The notes beneath the pieces were generated by a model. It did no database searches. It saw only the letters and a program-made list of their open reading frames with translations, and had not been told where the DNA came from. A stretch of 64,000 nt of DNA from UBA4615 sp046046245 (GTDB taxonomy: Bacteria; Pseudomonadota; Gammaproteobacteria; Burkholderiales; Burkholderiaceae_E): assembly GCA_046046245.1 (NCBI GenBank), contig JBJOKE010000003.1, positions 62,001 through 126,000 of the forward strand, read 5' to 3'. Below are positions 24,338 through 32,877 of the stretch, in pieces (the stretch's first letter is position 1; every line of letters begins with the position of its first letter). The translations under genes and the position numbers were made by a program.

Positions 24338-25393
24338 TCAGCCGCCCAGCATCGACCGGAACGCGCCCGTCAGCAATTCGGTCCGCCGCCCCTGGATCCA
24401 GACTGCGGCCCGGATGTCGAATGCACGGCCGTATGCCCACGCGGCGATGCGATGCGCGGCGCCGGGATCGTGCGCCTGCGGGCCCGAGTCGGGATCCGGC
24501 GCGCAGGAGGTTGTCCGCGCGAGAAGGTCGTTCCGCTCCACCCACCGCTCCAGATGCCCCTCCGCGGCCAGCAGGTCCCGCTTGTCCCGGTTGCAGTGGG
24601 CATGCGCCGCGACGAGGTTGGGCAATGCGTCGAACCGATGCAGCGACCAGGGCACGAAGTGATCGACCTGCCCCTCGCCGTCTTGGAGCCGGTTGCCGCA
24701 GTACAGGCAGATTCCGCGCTGATGCCGGTGCAGCAACGGCAGATGCCGCGCGATCGGCAAGCGGTCCGCTCCGAACAGGAAGGTCTCCAGATCCTGCGTC
24801 TGTCCGATCGCGTAGAGATTCGCCGGCAGCCGGCGGATCTGGGCCATCCAGCGGTCGCGGGCGAGGCCGGTCACGAGCGGATGGAAGCGACGGAGGTGAT
24901 AGGCGACACCACGCTTCAGAACGATCCGCGTCGCGTCGTCGTCGTGTTCGTACATGAACGGTCGGAGCTGGCCCGCGACGAACTGAAGCCGATACAGCGG
25001 CATCACGCGGACGATCCTGGCGACTTTCGAGACGATCGATCGCCAACGTCGCGCGTCGGCACTGAGCTGGGCGAGGGTGTTCACACGCTGCCGCTCAGAG
25101 GCGAGCAGGGTCACCACCGATGCCTGCCGCCCGTTGTTCTGCACCAGCACCTCCGCATCGCGCGCCCCGGCGAACGGCGCCGCCTGCTGCCAGTAGTACT
25201 CGACGAACTTGGCCGCGATGTCCGTGAGCAGAATCGGGCACGGCGCATCGTCCGCCACGCCGGACTCCACCGCCAGGTCCGCGAGTGCAACCAGCAGCGC
25301 GAACTTGTACGTCGCCACGAACTGTCCGTCCTCGAGCACCGCCTGCACGTTCTGCAGGAACTCGAGCTGCGAGGTCGCACTGGGTACGGGCAC
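24338..25393 (-). CDS. HNH endonuclease-domain protein
   Basis: A 351-residue protein. The N-terminal 200 residues are helical and unlike anything I recognise (QLEFLQNVQAVLEDGQFVATYKFALLVALADL). The C-terminal part holds an HNH domain: GICLYCG (about 226-232) as the first zinc pair, VDHFVPWS as the catalytic beta strand, and NLVAAHAHCNRDKRD containing the conserved Asn and the second zinc ligands. Such domains nick or cut DNA using a metal ion. Start is GTG at 25393, two bases after the HIT stop, with GGAGG inside the end of the HIT gene. The unknown N-terminal part may recognise the target or partner ATPase. Confidence 0.82.
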   Translation of the reverse strand: MPVPSATSQLEFLQNVQAVLEDGQFVATYKFALLVALADLAVESGVADDAPCPILLTDIAAKFVEYYWQQAAPFAGARDAEVLVQNNGRQASVVTLLASERQRVNTLAQLSADARRWRSIVSKVARIVRVMPLYRLQFVAGQLRPFMYEHDDDATRIVLKRGVAYHLRRFHPLVTGLARDRWMAQIRRLPANLYAIGQTQDLETFLFGADRLPIARHLPLLHRHQRGICLYCGNRLQDGEGQVDHFVPWSLHRFDALPNLVAAHAHCNRDKRDLLAAEGHLERWVERNDLLARTTSCAPDPDSGPQAHDPGAAHRIAAWAYGRAFDIRAAVWIQGRRTELLTGAFRSMLGG

Positions 25394-25395
25394 GT

Positions 25396-25815
25396 TCAGC
25401 CTCCGGGCTCGCGTGTCCGGCTGGACCAGTAGTCGGCTTTCTCCGGCACGATCCAGCGCACCCCGCCACGCGGATCCGCCCGATCGCCCGCGAAGCGCGG
25501 GATCAGGTGCACGTGCAGGTGCATGACCGTCTGTCCGGCAGCCACGCCGTCGTTGACGCCGATGTTGTAGCCGGAAGGCTTCAGCGACGCGTCGAGGCCC
25601 CGCCTCGCTTCGGCCAGCAGCGACCACAGCGAACCCAGCTCGTCGGATGATGTGTCGGCGATCGAGGCGACATGACGTCTGGGGATGATCAGCGTATGCC
25701 CGGGAGAGATCGGGTACCCGTCCCGGATCGCGATCGCGAGGTCGTTCGACGCGACGATCCGCGCCGCCGGCAGCGTGCAGAATGGACAGGTCGCGCGAGC
25801 GTCAGGCGAGGTCAT
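25396..25815 (-). CDS. HIT-family nucleotide hydrolase/transferase
   Basis: A 139-residue HIT protein. The histidine triad H99-L-H101-V-H103 followed by LIPR is intact, and CPFC at residues 10-13 plus the ISPGHTLIIPRRHV block are typical of the Hint/Fhit-like bacterial branch. These enzymes hydrolyse nucleoside phosphoramidates or dinucleoside polyphosphates. The start at 25815 overlaps the DUF2075 gene end by 14 bases, and the next gene begins two bases after its stop. A HIT enzyme inside a nuclease operon is unusual and may mean that a nucleotide signal or adenylylated intermediate is removed here. It could also be a housekeeping enzyme captured in the operon. Confidence 0.9.
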   Translation of the reverse strand: MTSPDARATCPFCTLPAARIVASNDLAIAIRDGYPISPGHTLIIPRRHVASIADTSSDELGSLWSLLAEARRGLDASLKPSGYNIGVNDGVAAGQTVMHLHVHLIPRFAGDRADPRGGVRWIVPEKADYWSSRTREPGG

Positions 25816-27697
25816 CGCGTCCTTCTCCTGTCGCGCCCGATCGCGAACGGAACCACTCCGCCGTCTCCGGGTCCGTGCAGTACACCCAGCACCCCTTCAT
25901 GCCGCGGGTCATCAGCGTCCTGTAAGTGTTCTTCACCAGCCGGTCCGCGATCCGGGCAGCGCCCTCCGGGTCGGCCCGTGCCATCTTCTTGTAGCCCTTC
26001 AGCGAATTGTCCGACGATGCGCGCTCCTCGGGCCGCGTGACCACCGTCCCGTCCCGCACGATCAGGTCCGGCCCCACGATCACGCCCACCACGTCGAGCT
26101 CCAGCCCCTGACAGGTGTGGATGCATCCGACCTCCTCGACGCTGCCCTGCGCGACGATCCACAGGCTGCCGTCCTTGTCGAGGTTCCAGCGCCGTCGATA
26201 GCCGAACTCGGGCATCTCGATGTCGAAGCGTGCCGCATCCTTCTTGCTCGGCCAGGTCCAGCAATACCCTGCGACCACGCGCGCCCGGTTGTCGGCAGCG
26301 TTGCGGGCGACGATCGCGTCGTGCAGCGCGACCGGCGAATCGAAGACGCGGAAGTCGAACTCGGCCGTATCGAGTCGCGTGTTCGGGGTCGGCCTGACCT
26401 GCAGCGTGTCGTCGATCCACGCGAGGTAGCCGTCGGAGCCGCTGCAGCGGAACTGCGAGTCGAGCGTGGCCTCGCTGACCTGCGCGCCCTCGGCGATCGC
26501 CCACTCGCGCAGCGCGGCCCTCTCGCCGATGTCCTTCAGCGTGACCCGCTGGTCGTCGTCGACGAAAAAGATCGTGCTCCGAGACGCGCGGATCACTTCC
26601 TTCGCCTGATGCTCGCCGTCGACGCCGTACAGGCCGGACCTTTCATTGAGCCGGTGCGCCTCGTCGACGACGAGCGTGCCCCACGCGTCGGGCTGGCCGT
26701 CGACGTAGGCGCCGGAGCCCGAGAAAAGATTGCGGATGCGCGCCTTGGGGATCGCGCCGGCGAGCTTCTTCTCGTAGACGGCGCGCGGCGCCGCGTTCTT
26801 GGACACGTAGCGCGCCGCGACACCGCGCTGCGTGAGCGTCGCGAGCAGGTTGATGGCCAGCACCGTCTTGCCCGTGCCGGGCCCGCCCTCGACGATCAGC
26901 ACCTGCTTGGGCCCGCCGCGCCGGGCCTTCTCGGCCAGTTCGAGCGCGAGTTCGTAGACGACCTTCTGATCGTCGACGAGCACGAACTCCCGATTGCCGA
27001 CCAGCATCCTGCCCACGCTGTCGGCCAGCATCTTCGATGGCCGGATCCGCCCGTGCTCGATCCTCGCGATGGTCTCGCCGCGGTCGCCGCGACGGACCCG
27101 CTCGCGGATGAATCCGCGCAGCGCATCGCGCTGCGCGTCGCCGGCGAAGAAGAGCGGCGCCTTCTCGAGGTGCTCGGCGTAGAACGGATCGTCGAGTTGG
27201 CCGTCGCGGACATAGTTGTGCAGGTACGCGCAGGGCTGCAGGTCGATACCGTCGCGGTGAACGGCCTCGTTGAAGTCCTGCAGCAGCGACACGTAGCTCC
27301 AGGCCTGGTACGACGGGTGACTCACCTCGCGCTGTCCGCCGCCGAGGTGCGTGACGACGATCGCGTCCTTGTCGGTTCGGCGCGCGCTCGACCACTGCTT
27401 GAGCTCGACCACCACGGCGTTGTCGCGACCCGCGTCGTCGCGGCCGCTCACGATCACGTCGATCCGCTTCGCGGTCTGCGGGATCGCATACTCGACGGCG
27501 ACGCCGGCATCGTCCGGGATGGCCGCGTCGTAGAGCACCTTGCCCATCGCGGTCAACGATTCCTTCCAGGCCTTGACCTCGGAGGTCGACACGCCATGGC
27601 CGGTGCGACGCTTCATCGCGGCGAGAATCAGCGCCTCGATGTCGTGGCCGTGGACGTCGGCGAGGAAATCGCGCTTCTGCTTCTGGTAGACGATCAC
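25802..27697 (-). CDS. DUF2075 P-loop ATPase/helicase with N-terminal nuclease domain
   Basis: A 631-residue protein beginning VIVYQKQKRDFLADV, the usual start of DUF2075 proteins; hence the GTG at 27697. Residues 60-110 carry a PD-(D/E)xK core, RIDVIVSG (D80) and AVVVELKQW (E98, K100). The ATPase part has Walker A GGPGTGKT (about 271-278), Walker B VVDEAHRL (about 341) and FFVDDDQRVT. A superfamily 1-like C-terminal region with IHTCQGLELDVVGVIVGPD and TYRTLMTRGMKG follows. It therefore combines DNA cleavage with ATP-driven movement or sensing. It is first of a four-gene operon (ATPase-nuclease, HIT, HNH, PD-(D/E)xK-like) and likely its motor or sensor. Confidence 0.88.
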   Translation of the reverse strand: MIVYQKQKRDFLADVHGHDIEALILAAMKRRTGHGVSTSEVKAWKESLTAMGKVLYDAAIPDDAGVAVEYAIPQTAKRIDVIVSGRDDAGRDNAVVVELKQWSSARRTDKDAIVVTHLGGGQREVSHPSYQAWSYVSLLQDFNEAVHRDGIDLQPCAYLHNYVRDGQLDDPFYAEHLEKAPLFFAGDAQRDALRGFIRERVRRGDRGETIARIEHGRIRPSKMLADSVGRMLVGNREFVLVDDQKVVYELALELAEKARRGGPKQVLIVEGGPGTGKTVLAINLLATLTQRGVAARYVSKNAAPRAVYEKKLAGAIPKARIRNLFSGSGAYVDGQPDAWGTLVVDEAHRLNERSGLYGVDGEHQAKEVIRASRSTIFFVDDDQRVTLKDIGERAALREWAIAEGAQVSEATLDSQFRCSGSDGYLAWIDDTLQVRPTPNTRLDTAEFDFRVFDSPVALHDAIVARNAADNRARVVAGYCWTWPSKKDAARFDIEMPEFGYRRRWNLDKDGSLWIVAQGSVEEVGCIHTCQGLELDVVGVIVGPDLIVRDGTVVTRPEERASSDNSLKGYKKMARADPEGAARIADRLVKNTYRTLMTRGMKGCWVYCTDPETAEWFRSRSGATGEGRDDLA

Positions 27698-28032
27698 GAT
27701 GGGGCTGTACGAGGCCGATCGGCGGCCCGGCAAGGGTAGTCGATGCGCCCCGGTATGCCCAAGGTGTCGTCGGGGATCGGTTCGCCGATCGGATCCGGTC
27801 CGCGCGATGATCGACGAGGCGGCGGTCAAGTCGATCAGGCCGGCGATCCGCGACGTGCTCGGCCAGTTCGCTCACACGTCTTGCGATTGGAAAGGCGCGA
27901 TGACCCGGTTCGCCGTGCTCGACGGCGGCCGATTCGCACCCCCTCGGGTCTGATCGGGCTCAAGAGGTCCTGCCCGCCTCGGCCACGAAAGGACGGAAGG
28001 TCCCCGGGTAGCCAACTGCAGGCTCGCCGGTC
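27698..28032. other. 335-base stretch without an assignable gene
   Basis: This region lies between the DUF2075 start and the end of the LysR gene, both on the minus strand, and should contain the promoter of the nuclease operon. A 48-codon frame at 27807-27953 (plus strand, MIDEAAVKSIRPAIRDVLG) reads like protein but has no ribosome site or family; it might be a fragment of a lost gene. I see no tRNA, repeat or clear terminator. Confidence 0.5.
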
Positions 28033-28986
28033 CTAAGCCGCCCTGCCTCGACCCGCCCGCGCCGCACGCCGCGACCCCGTCCCGCCGCTCTGCGCGACCC
28101 GCTGCTCCGCCCGCCCCTCCCCCCGCTCCTCCATCAACTGCGCGACGAACGCCCGCGCCGCCGCCCCCAGCTGCCGATCCTTCTTCGTGATCACCCCGAT
28201 CCGCCGAACCGACGCAGCGCCCCGCACCCGAAGACACGCCAGCCCCTCGACGTTCACCGCCGGCAGCACGCTCGACGGAATCACCGACACCCCCAACCCC
28301 TGCCGCACCATCGCCAGCGCCGTGGCCACGTGCTCGACCTCGTAGGCAGCCGCGGTGCGGACCTGCTCGGACGCCAGCGCATGCTCGGTATTCCCGTTGC
28401 CGACATAGATGTACGGATAGCGCTCCAGGCTCTTCCACGTCGGCGTGATCGACGCCAGCGGATGGCCGTTCGGCACGACGAACAGCAGCTCGTCGTCCGT
28501 CAGGTGCCGGTAGCTCAGCTCCGGGACCGGCCGCAGCAGCACGCCGATGCCGAACTCGACATGCCCCTCGAGCACCGCGTCGATGAGCTCGACGTGCTTG
28601 CGCTCGCGCAGCTTCACCCGCACGTCCGGATGGCGCTGCTGGAAGAGGGCGAGATGCCGGGTCGCGAGGCCGGCGGCCAGCGAGGGCAGCACGCCGAACG
28701 ACAGCACGCCGGCCGAGCCGCGGCCCACGTTCCGCACGTGGCCGTATGCCTCCTCGAGGTCCGCGATCGGATTGCGGATGCGGTCGTGCAGGCGCGCGCC
28801 CGCATCCGTCAGCGCCAGGCGTCGGGTCGTCCGCTCGAACAGCTGCGTGCCGACGTCGAGCTCGAGCGCCTGGATCAGCGCGGAGAACGACGACTGCGTC
28901 ACCGAAAGGCGCGCGGCCGCGGCGCGGAACGAGCCGCTCTCGGCCGCCAGCACGAAGGCCTTGAGCTGTCGGTACTTGATGTTCAT
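28033..28986 (-). CDS. LysR-family transcriptional regulator
   Basis: A 317-residue LysR protein. The helix-turn-helix covers about residues 4-62 (LKAFVLAAESGSFRAAAARLSVTQSSFSALIQALE in family order), followed by a periplasmic-binding-like effector domain from about residue 90. The C-terminal 30 residues are Arg/Gly/Ala-rich and unusual. It is divergent from the TauD-Bug-deacylase operon with 103 bases between the starts, the classical arrangement for a LysR activator of the neighbouring operon. An AT-rich word ATATTCCGGATT lies in the shared control region. Confidence 0.93.
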   Translation of the reverse strand: MNIKYRQLKAFVLAAESGSFRAAAARLSVTQSSFSALIQALELDVGTQLFERTTRRLALTDAGARLHDRIRNPIADLEEAYGHVRNVGRGSAGVLSFGVLPSLAAGLATRHLALFQQRHPDVRVKLRERKHVELIDAVLEGHVEFGIGVLLRPVPELSYRHLTDDELLFVVPNGHPLASITPTWKSLERYPYIYVGNGNTEHALASEQVRTAAAYEVEHVATALAMVRQGLGVSVIPSSVLPAVNVEGLACLRVRGAASVRRIGVITKKDRQLGAAARAFVAQLMEERGEGRAEQRVAQSGGTGSRRAARAGRGRAA

Positions 28987-29015
28987 TGTGTGTCTCCGGC
29001 GAACGATCCTGCCAG

Positions 29016-29027
29016 ATATTCCGGATT
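29016..29027. promoter_or_regulatory. ATATTCCGGATT element in LysR/TauD divergent region
   Basis: An AT-rich word around TCCGGA, 62 bases before the dioxygenase start codon and 29 before the LysR start. Closely similar words sit at nearly the same distance before two other catabolic operons in this window (47636-47651 and 54689-54698). It may be a regulator site or part of a promoter. Confidence 0.4.
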
Positions 29028-29089
29028 GTCACCCGCTGCGCACGCATGCCATGCTCGGACCTCCTTGACCTTGTGCAGACGGTCCCGCG

Positions 29090-29965
29090 ATGAGTCTCGA
29101 GTTCGTTCCCCTGTCCTATTGCCTGGGTGTCGAGGTGCGCGGCGCCGATCTCACGAAGCCGCTCTCGGACGGCGACGTCGCGCAGCTGCGGCAGGCCATC
29201 CTCGATCGCTCGGGCCTGATGCTGTTCCGGGGCCAGTCGGCGATGACGCGGGACCACCACGTCGCGTTCAGCCGCCGCTTCGGCGATCTCGACACGCACG
29301 ACGCCGTGCCGCTGGACCGGGATCGGACGCATCCGGAGGTGCTGCTGGTCGACAACCTCCCGCGCCCCGAGGGCGAGGCCTACGGCAAGCGGATCGGCCA
29401 CGAGTGGCACTCCGATCTCGCGCCCTCGCTGCTGCCGGCCGGCCTGTCCTTCCTGCGCGCGCTGCGGGTGCCGCCGGTGGGCGGCGACACCGCGTTCGCG
29501 AACATGTACGCCGCGTTCGACGCGCTGTCCCCGGGGATGAAGGCGATGCTGAGGGGCCTGAACGCGGTCTACGTGCGCGGTCGCAAGGGGGTCACCGCCG
29601 ACTGGGAGAAGGAGAACCGCCGGCTGAACCCGCCGGTCTGCCAGCCGCTGGTCCGTCGTCACCCCGAGACCGGCCGCGAGGCGCTGTACATCGGGCAGAG
29701 CGCCCGGTCCTTCGAGGGCATGACCCCCGACGAGAGCCGGGAGCTGCTCGACTGGCTGATCCGGCACGCGACCCAGCCCCGGTTCGTCTACCGCCATCGC
29801 TGGCAGTCGGGCGACCTGCTGGTCTGGGACAACCGGTGCACCATCCATCTGGCGCTGGGCGACTACGACCCGGCCGAGGTGCGGCAGATGGAGCGGACCA
29901 CCGTGAAAGGTCATCCGTCCGGGCACCTGTGCACGCAGGAAAACGCCGAGCTGGCCGGCGCCTGA
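29090..29965 (+). CDS. TauD/TfdA-family 2-oxoglutarate-dependent dioxygenase
   Basis: A 291-residue Fe(II)/2-oxoglutarate oxygenase. The iron ligands are H107-S-D109 (HEWHSD) and the distal histidine near residue 252 (CTIHLALGD); the following arginine in MERTTVKG near residue 267 would bind the 2-oxoglutarate carboxylate. Family members hydroxylate substrates such as taurine, alkyl sulfates or phenoxyacetates, often to release a heteroatom group. The substrate here is unknown. It is first of a three-gene operon with a Bug receptor and a zinc deacylase, which suggests that a small acylated or amidated acid is taken up, deacylated and oxidised. Confidence 0.93.
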   Translation: MSLEFVPLSYCLGVEVRGADLTKPLSDGDVAQLRQAILDRSGLMLFRGQSAMTRDHHVAFSRRFGDLDTHDAVPLDRDRTHPEVLLVDNLPRPEGEAYGKRIGHEWHSDLAPSLLPAGLSFLRALRVPPVGGDTAFANMYAAFDALSPGMKAMLRGLNAVYVRGRKGVTADWEKENRRLNPPVCQPLVRRHPETGREALYIGQSARSFEGMTPDESRELLDWLIRHATQPRFVYRHRWQSGDLLVWDNRCTIHLALGDYDPAEVRQMERTTVKGHPSGHLCTQENAELAGA

Positions 29966-29990
29966 CAACGACAACGACGGGAGGAGACCG

Positions 29991-30968
29991 ATGCGATTCA
30001 TCCGAGCTGCGGGTTTCGCGGCAATGCTGCTGGTGTCCGCGGGGACCGCCCTCGCGCAGACGGCCTGGCCGACGCGGCCGATCACCTGGCTCAATCCGAG
30101 CACCGCGGGCGGCCCCACGGACTCACTGGGTCGTGCGGTGTCGGATCGGCTCGGGCCGCTGCTCGGCCAGCCGATCGTCACCGAGAACCTGCCCGGGGCG
30201 GGCGGCACGATCGGCTCGGCCAAGGTGGCCCGCGCGGCGCCTGATGGCTACACCTTCCTGGTCGGGCACGTGGGGTACATGGCCGCCGCGGTGTCGCTCT
30301 ACAGGAAGCTGCCCTACGACCCGGTCAAGGACTTCGAGACGGTGATCCGCCTGCCGAACATGCCCGGCGTGCTGGTCGTGAACCCGAGCCTGCCCTTCAG
30401 GACGCTGCCCGAGCTCGTCGAGTATGCGAAGAAGAACCCCGGCAAGCTCAACATCGCCGACGGCGGGGTCGGCACGATGTCGAACCTGGTCGTGTCGATG
30501 CTCGCGGCGCGAGCCGGGATCGAGGTGACCCAGATCTCGCACAAGGGGAACGCGCCGGCGCTGCTCGCGGTGATCGGCGGCCACGCGGACGCGATGATCG
30601 AGCCGCCGAACACCTCGATGCCGCACGTGAAGGCCGGCAAGCTGCGGGCCATCGCCGTGACCTCGATGCAGGAGCTCGACTACCTGCCCGGTGTCGCGCC
30701 CGTCGCCCAGCAGTACGCCGGCTTCGACGGCACGGTCTGGTTCGGCATCTATGCGCCGAAGGGCACGCCGCGCCCGATCATCGACCGCATCCACCAGGCG
30801 TACCTGACGGTGATCCGCGAACCGGCGATGCGCCAGCGCATGGTCGACCAGGGCATGCAGCTGCTGCCGGAGGACGCGTACGCGCCCGACACCTTCCTGA
30901 AGTACACCCAGTCGGAGATCGACAAGTATCGCGAGGTGATCCGCGCCGCGAAGATCGAGCCGCAATGA
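29991..30968 (+). CDS. Bug/TctC-family periplasmic solute-binding protein
   Basis: A 325-residue receptor with a leader (IRAAGFAAMLLVSAGTALAQ) and mature start TAWPTRPITWLNPSTAGGPTD. The usual PFPPGG strand is replaced here by NPSTAGGPTD, so the ligand pocket edge differs from the other five copies. QPIVTENLPGAGG, APDGYT and QISHKGNAPALLAVIGG are the other family blocks; HKGN replaces the common YKGS. A strong ribosome site (GGGAGGAG) precedes the ATG. It lies between the dioxygenase and the deacylase and overlaps the latter by four bases. Confidence 0.93.
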   Translation: MRFIRAAGFAAMLLVSAGTALAQTAWPTRPITWLNPSTAGGPTDSLGRAVSDRLGPLLGQPIVTENLPGAGGTIGSAKVARAAPDGYTFLVGHVGYMAAAVSLYRKLPYDPVKDFETVIRLPNMPGVLVVNPSLPFRTLPELVEYAKKNPGKLNIADGGVGTMSNLVVSMLAARAGIEVTQISHKGNAPALLAVIGGHADAMIEPPNTSMPHVKAGKLRAIAVTSMQELDYLPGVAPVAQQYAGFDGTVWFGIYAPKGTPRPIIDRIHQAYLTVIREPAMRQRMVDQGMQLLPEDAYAPDTFLKYTQSEIDKYREVIRAAKIEPQ

Positions 30969-32023
30969 CCGAGGCCGCCCGCCCCGCGGTCGCATCGCGG
31001 ATCGGTGCGACGATCGACTTCGATGCGCCCGGTCGGCATGCGGGATTCCTGAAGGTTCCCCACTCGACGCACGAGTCGGCGTACGGCTGGATTCCCGTTC
31101 CGATCGTCACCCTCGCGAACGGCGAGGGTCCCACGGTCCTGCTGATGGCGGGCAATCACGGCGACGAGTACGAGGGACAGGTCGCGCTCTGCAACCTCGT
31201 CCGCGCCCTGACGCCCGAGGACGTGCGGGGCCGGCTGATCGTGCTGCCCGCGGTGAACTTCCCGGCCGCCCATGCCGGACGACGGACCTCGCCCCTCGAC
31301 GGCGGCAACCTGAACCGCTCGTTTCCCGGCGATCCGGACGGCGGACCCACGTCGATGATCGCCCACTACGTCGACTCGGTCCTCCTGCCGCGATGCGACT
31401 ACGCGGCGGACCTGCACTCCGGCGGCAGCTCGCTCGCGTACACGCCGTGCGCGCTGGGCAACCTCTTCGACGACATGCCGCAGCGCAATGCCACGGTGCT
31501 CGAGCTGCTCGACGTGTTCGGCGCGCCGGTCTCGTACGTCGCCAGGCGGCCGATGGGCGCCGACCGCGCGTTCGGCGCGTCGGCCCGGCGCCGCGGGGTG
31601 GTCGCGATCGGCACCGAGGCGGGCGGAGGCGGCACCCTGTCGGCGCGGGCCCTCGGCATGGTCGAACGCGGGCTGCGGCGGGTGCTCCGGCACGTCGGTG
31701 TCGCCCCCGGGCTGGCGGTCGAGCCGGGCCGCGGCACGCGGATCGTGGAAGTCGGTGGCGCGGACCATTTCGTGTACGCCACCGAGCGCGGCCTCTACGA
31801 GCCGCTGGTCGAACCGGGCGACGAGGTCGAGCGCGGCCGGCCCGCGGCGCGCATCCACTTCCCCGACACGCCGTGGCGGGAGGCCGAGACGGTGCACTTC
31901 GAGCGCGCGGGCCTGGTGCTCTGCAAGCGTGTCCCGGCGCGGACGGAGCGGGGGGACTGCCTGTTCCATCTCGGGAGCGCGTTCGGACGGGATCCGGCGG
32001 GCGGTGGCGCGGTGGGGGGCTGA
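30965..32023 (+). CDS. Zinc-dependent deacylase (AstE/aspartoacylase family)
   Basis: A 352-residue enzyme of the succinylglutamate desuccinylase/aspartoacylase group, fitted for hydrolysing N-acyl amino or carboxylic acids. The zinc site is visible as GNHGDEYEG (H65, E68) and ADLHSGG (histidine near 147); NLNRSFPG (about 112-119) is the substrate-carboxylate block. A C-terminal beta domain from about 270 (VEPGDEVERGRPAARIHF) resembles a biotinyl-lipoyl-like hammerhead, as in related ectoine-derived deacylases. It starts in an ATGA overlap with the Bug gene. The most likely role is removing an acyl group from the imported compound before or after oxidation. Confidence 0.9.
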   Translation: MTEAARPAVASRIGATIDFDAPGRHAGFLKVPHSTHESAYGWIPVPIVTLANGEGPTVLLMAGNHGDEYEGQVALCNLVRALTPEDVRGRLIVLPAVNFPAAHAGRRTSPLDGGNLNRSFPGDPDGGPTSMIAHYVDSVLLPRCDYAADLHSGGSSLAYTPCALGNLFDDMPQRNATVLELLDVFGAPVSYVARRPMGADRAFGASARRRGVVAIGTEAGGGGTLSARALGMVERGLRRVLRHVGVAPGLAVEPGRGTRIVEVGGADHFVYATERGLYEPLVEPGDEVERGRPAARIHFPDTPWREAETVHFERAGLVLCKRVPARTERGDCLFHLGSAFGRDPAGGGAVGG

Positions 32024-32149
32024 CGCGCGCGGGCGGGTCGTCTCGCAGGACGAGGTCATCGGCGGAACCAGAGAGAAGGTCTAAACATGCGTGTCCTTGC
32101 CTCACGCCGTCTCGCGCATGACCAACGGCCGAAATGTAAGGAGCGCCCC

Positions 32150-32520
32150 ATGATCGGATCGACCATCACCGCAAAGGGCCAGACCACGGTTCCGGTCGAG
32201 ATTCGCGAGCGCGTGGGGGCCAAGCCGGGCAGTCGGCTGGTCTGGCACGTGCTGCCCAACGGGGTCCTCATCGTGCGAGCCAAGACGGGCAAGGCAGGAG
32301 CGCGCTCGTCGCCACGCTGTCGGGCCTGCTCGGGACGGCCGAGCTCGTCTTCGAGTCGGAGCCGGCCCTCGAAGCGGCGCTGCATCAGTACGAGAACACC
32401 ACCGCCGAGTTCAGCGACTGTCTCCATGTGGCGCTCGCCGATGCGGCCGGCCACCGACCGCTCTGGACGTTCGACCGGAAGGCCGGCAAGGTCGACGGCG
32501 CGCAGCTGTTTCGGGCCTGA
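32150..32520 (+). pseudogene. Broken VapBC-type pair: AbrB antitoxin start joined to PIN toxin end
   Basis: The ATG at 32150 follows a GGAG-type site and encodes an AbrB/SpoVT domain (STITAKGQTTVPVEIRERVG, then LVWHVLPNGVLIVRAK). From about 32299 the sensible frame changes: SALVATLSGLLGTAELVFES, then FSDCLHVALADAAGHRPLWT and FDRKAGKVDGAQLFRA to the TGA at 32518-32520. That is the C-terminal half of a PIN-domain toxin with its acidic residues. The antitoxin tail and the toxin's N-terminal half with the first active-site aspartate are missing. The remnant could still make a DNA-binding AbrB domain with a random tail, but not an active toxin. Confidence 0.8.
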
Positions 32521-32643
32521 GCCGCTCCGTAAGGGTGTTGATCAAGGCGGCTGCCGTACCGGCTGCACGGCGAGCGCCGCCTTGCGGCGCCACCCTGCCC
32601 GGCCTATGCTTTGCCATATGCCACCCCTGTTCCCGGTGCCCCG

Positions 32644-32877
32644 ATGACCGAACGCCACGCTGCCCTGTTCCGCAACGGCCGCAACCAGGCGGTCCGGATC
32701 CCGCGCGAGATGGAGATGGAAGGGTCCGAGGTCCTGATCCGCAAGGAAGGCGACAGCCTCATCCTGACGCCCATCCGCAAGCACGCGCTGCGCGACCTGC
32801 TCGCGTCGTGGACACCGCTCGAAGACACCCTGCCCGAGGTGGAGGACCTTCCGCCCCAGCCGAGGGATGCGCTGTGA
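32644..32877 (+). CDS. vapB: VapB-family antitoxin
   Basis: A 77-residue antitoxin with an N-terminal swapped-hairpin AbrB-like DNA-binding fold (AALFRNGRNQAVRIPREMEM) and an acidic C-terminal toxin-binding tail (LEDTLPEVEDLPPQP). Its stop overlaps the toxin start by one base. It lies 123 bases after the broken pair, so two related systems sat side by side. The antitoxin probably represses its own promoter together with the toxin; I could not find a clear palindrome in the short upstream region. Confidence 0.9.
   Translation: MTERHAALFRNGRNQAVRIPREMEMEGSEVLIRKEGDSLILTPIRKHALRDLLASWTPLEDTLPEVEDLPPQPRDAL

Noticed and set aside
27807..27953. A 48-codon plus-strand frame in the gap after the nuclease island.
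   Set aside because: No ribosome site, no family and no neighbour in the same direction; noted in the gap entry but not called as a gene.
32537..32546. TTGATCAA as a second FNR site.
   Set aside because: There is no four-base spacer between the half-sites, so it does not fit the FNR consensus.
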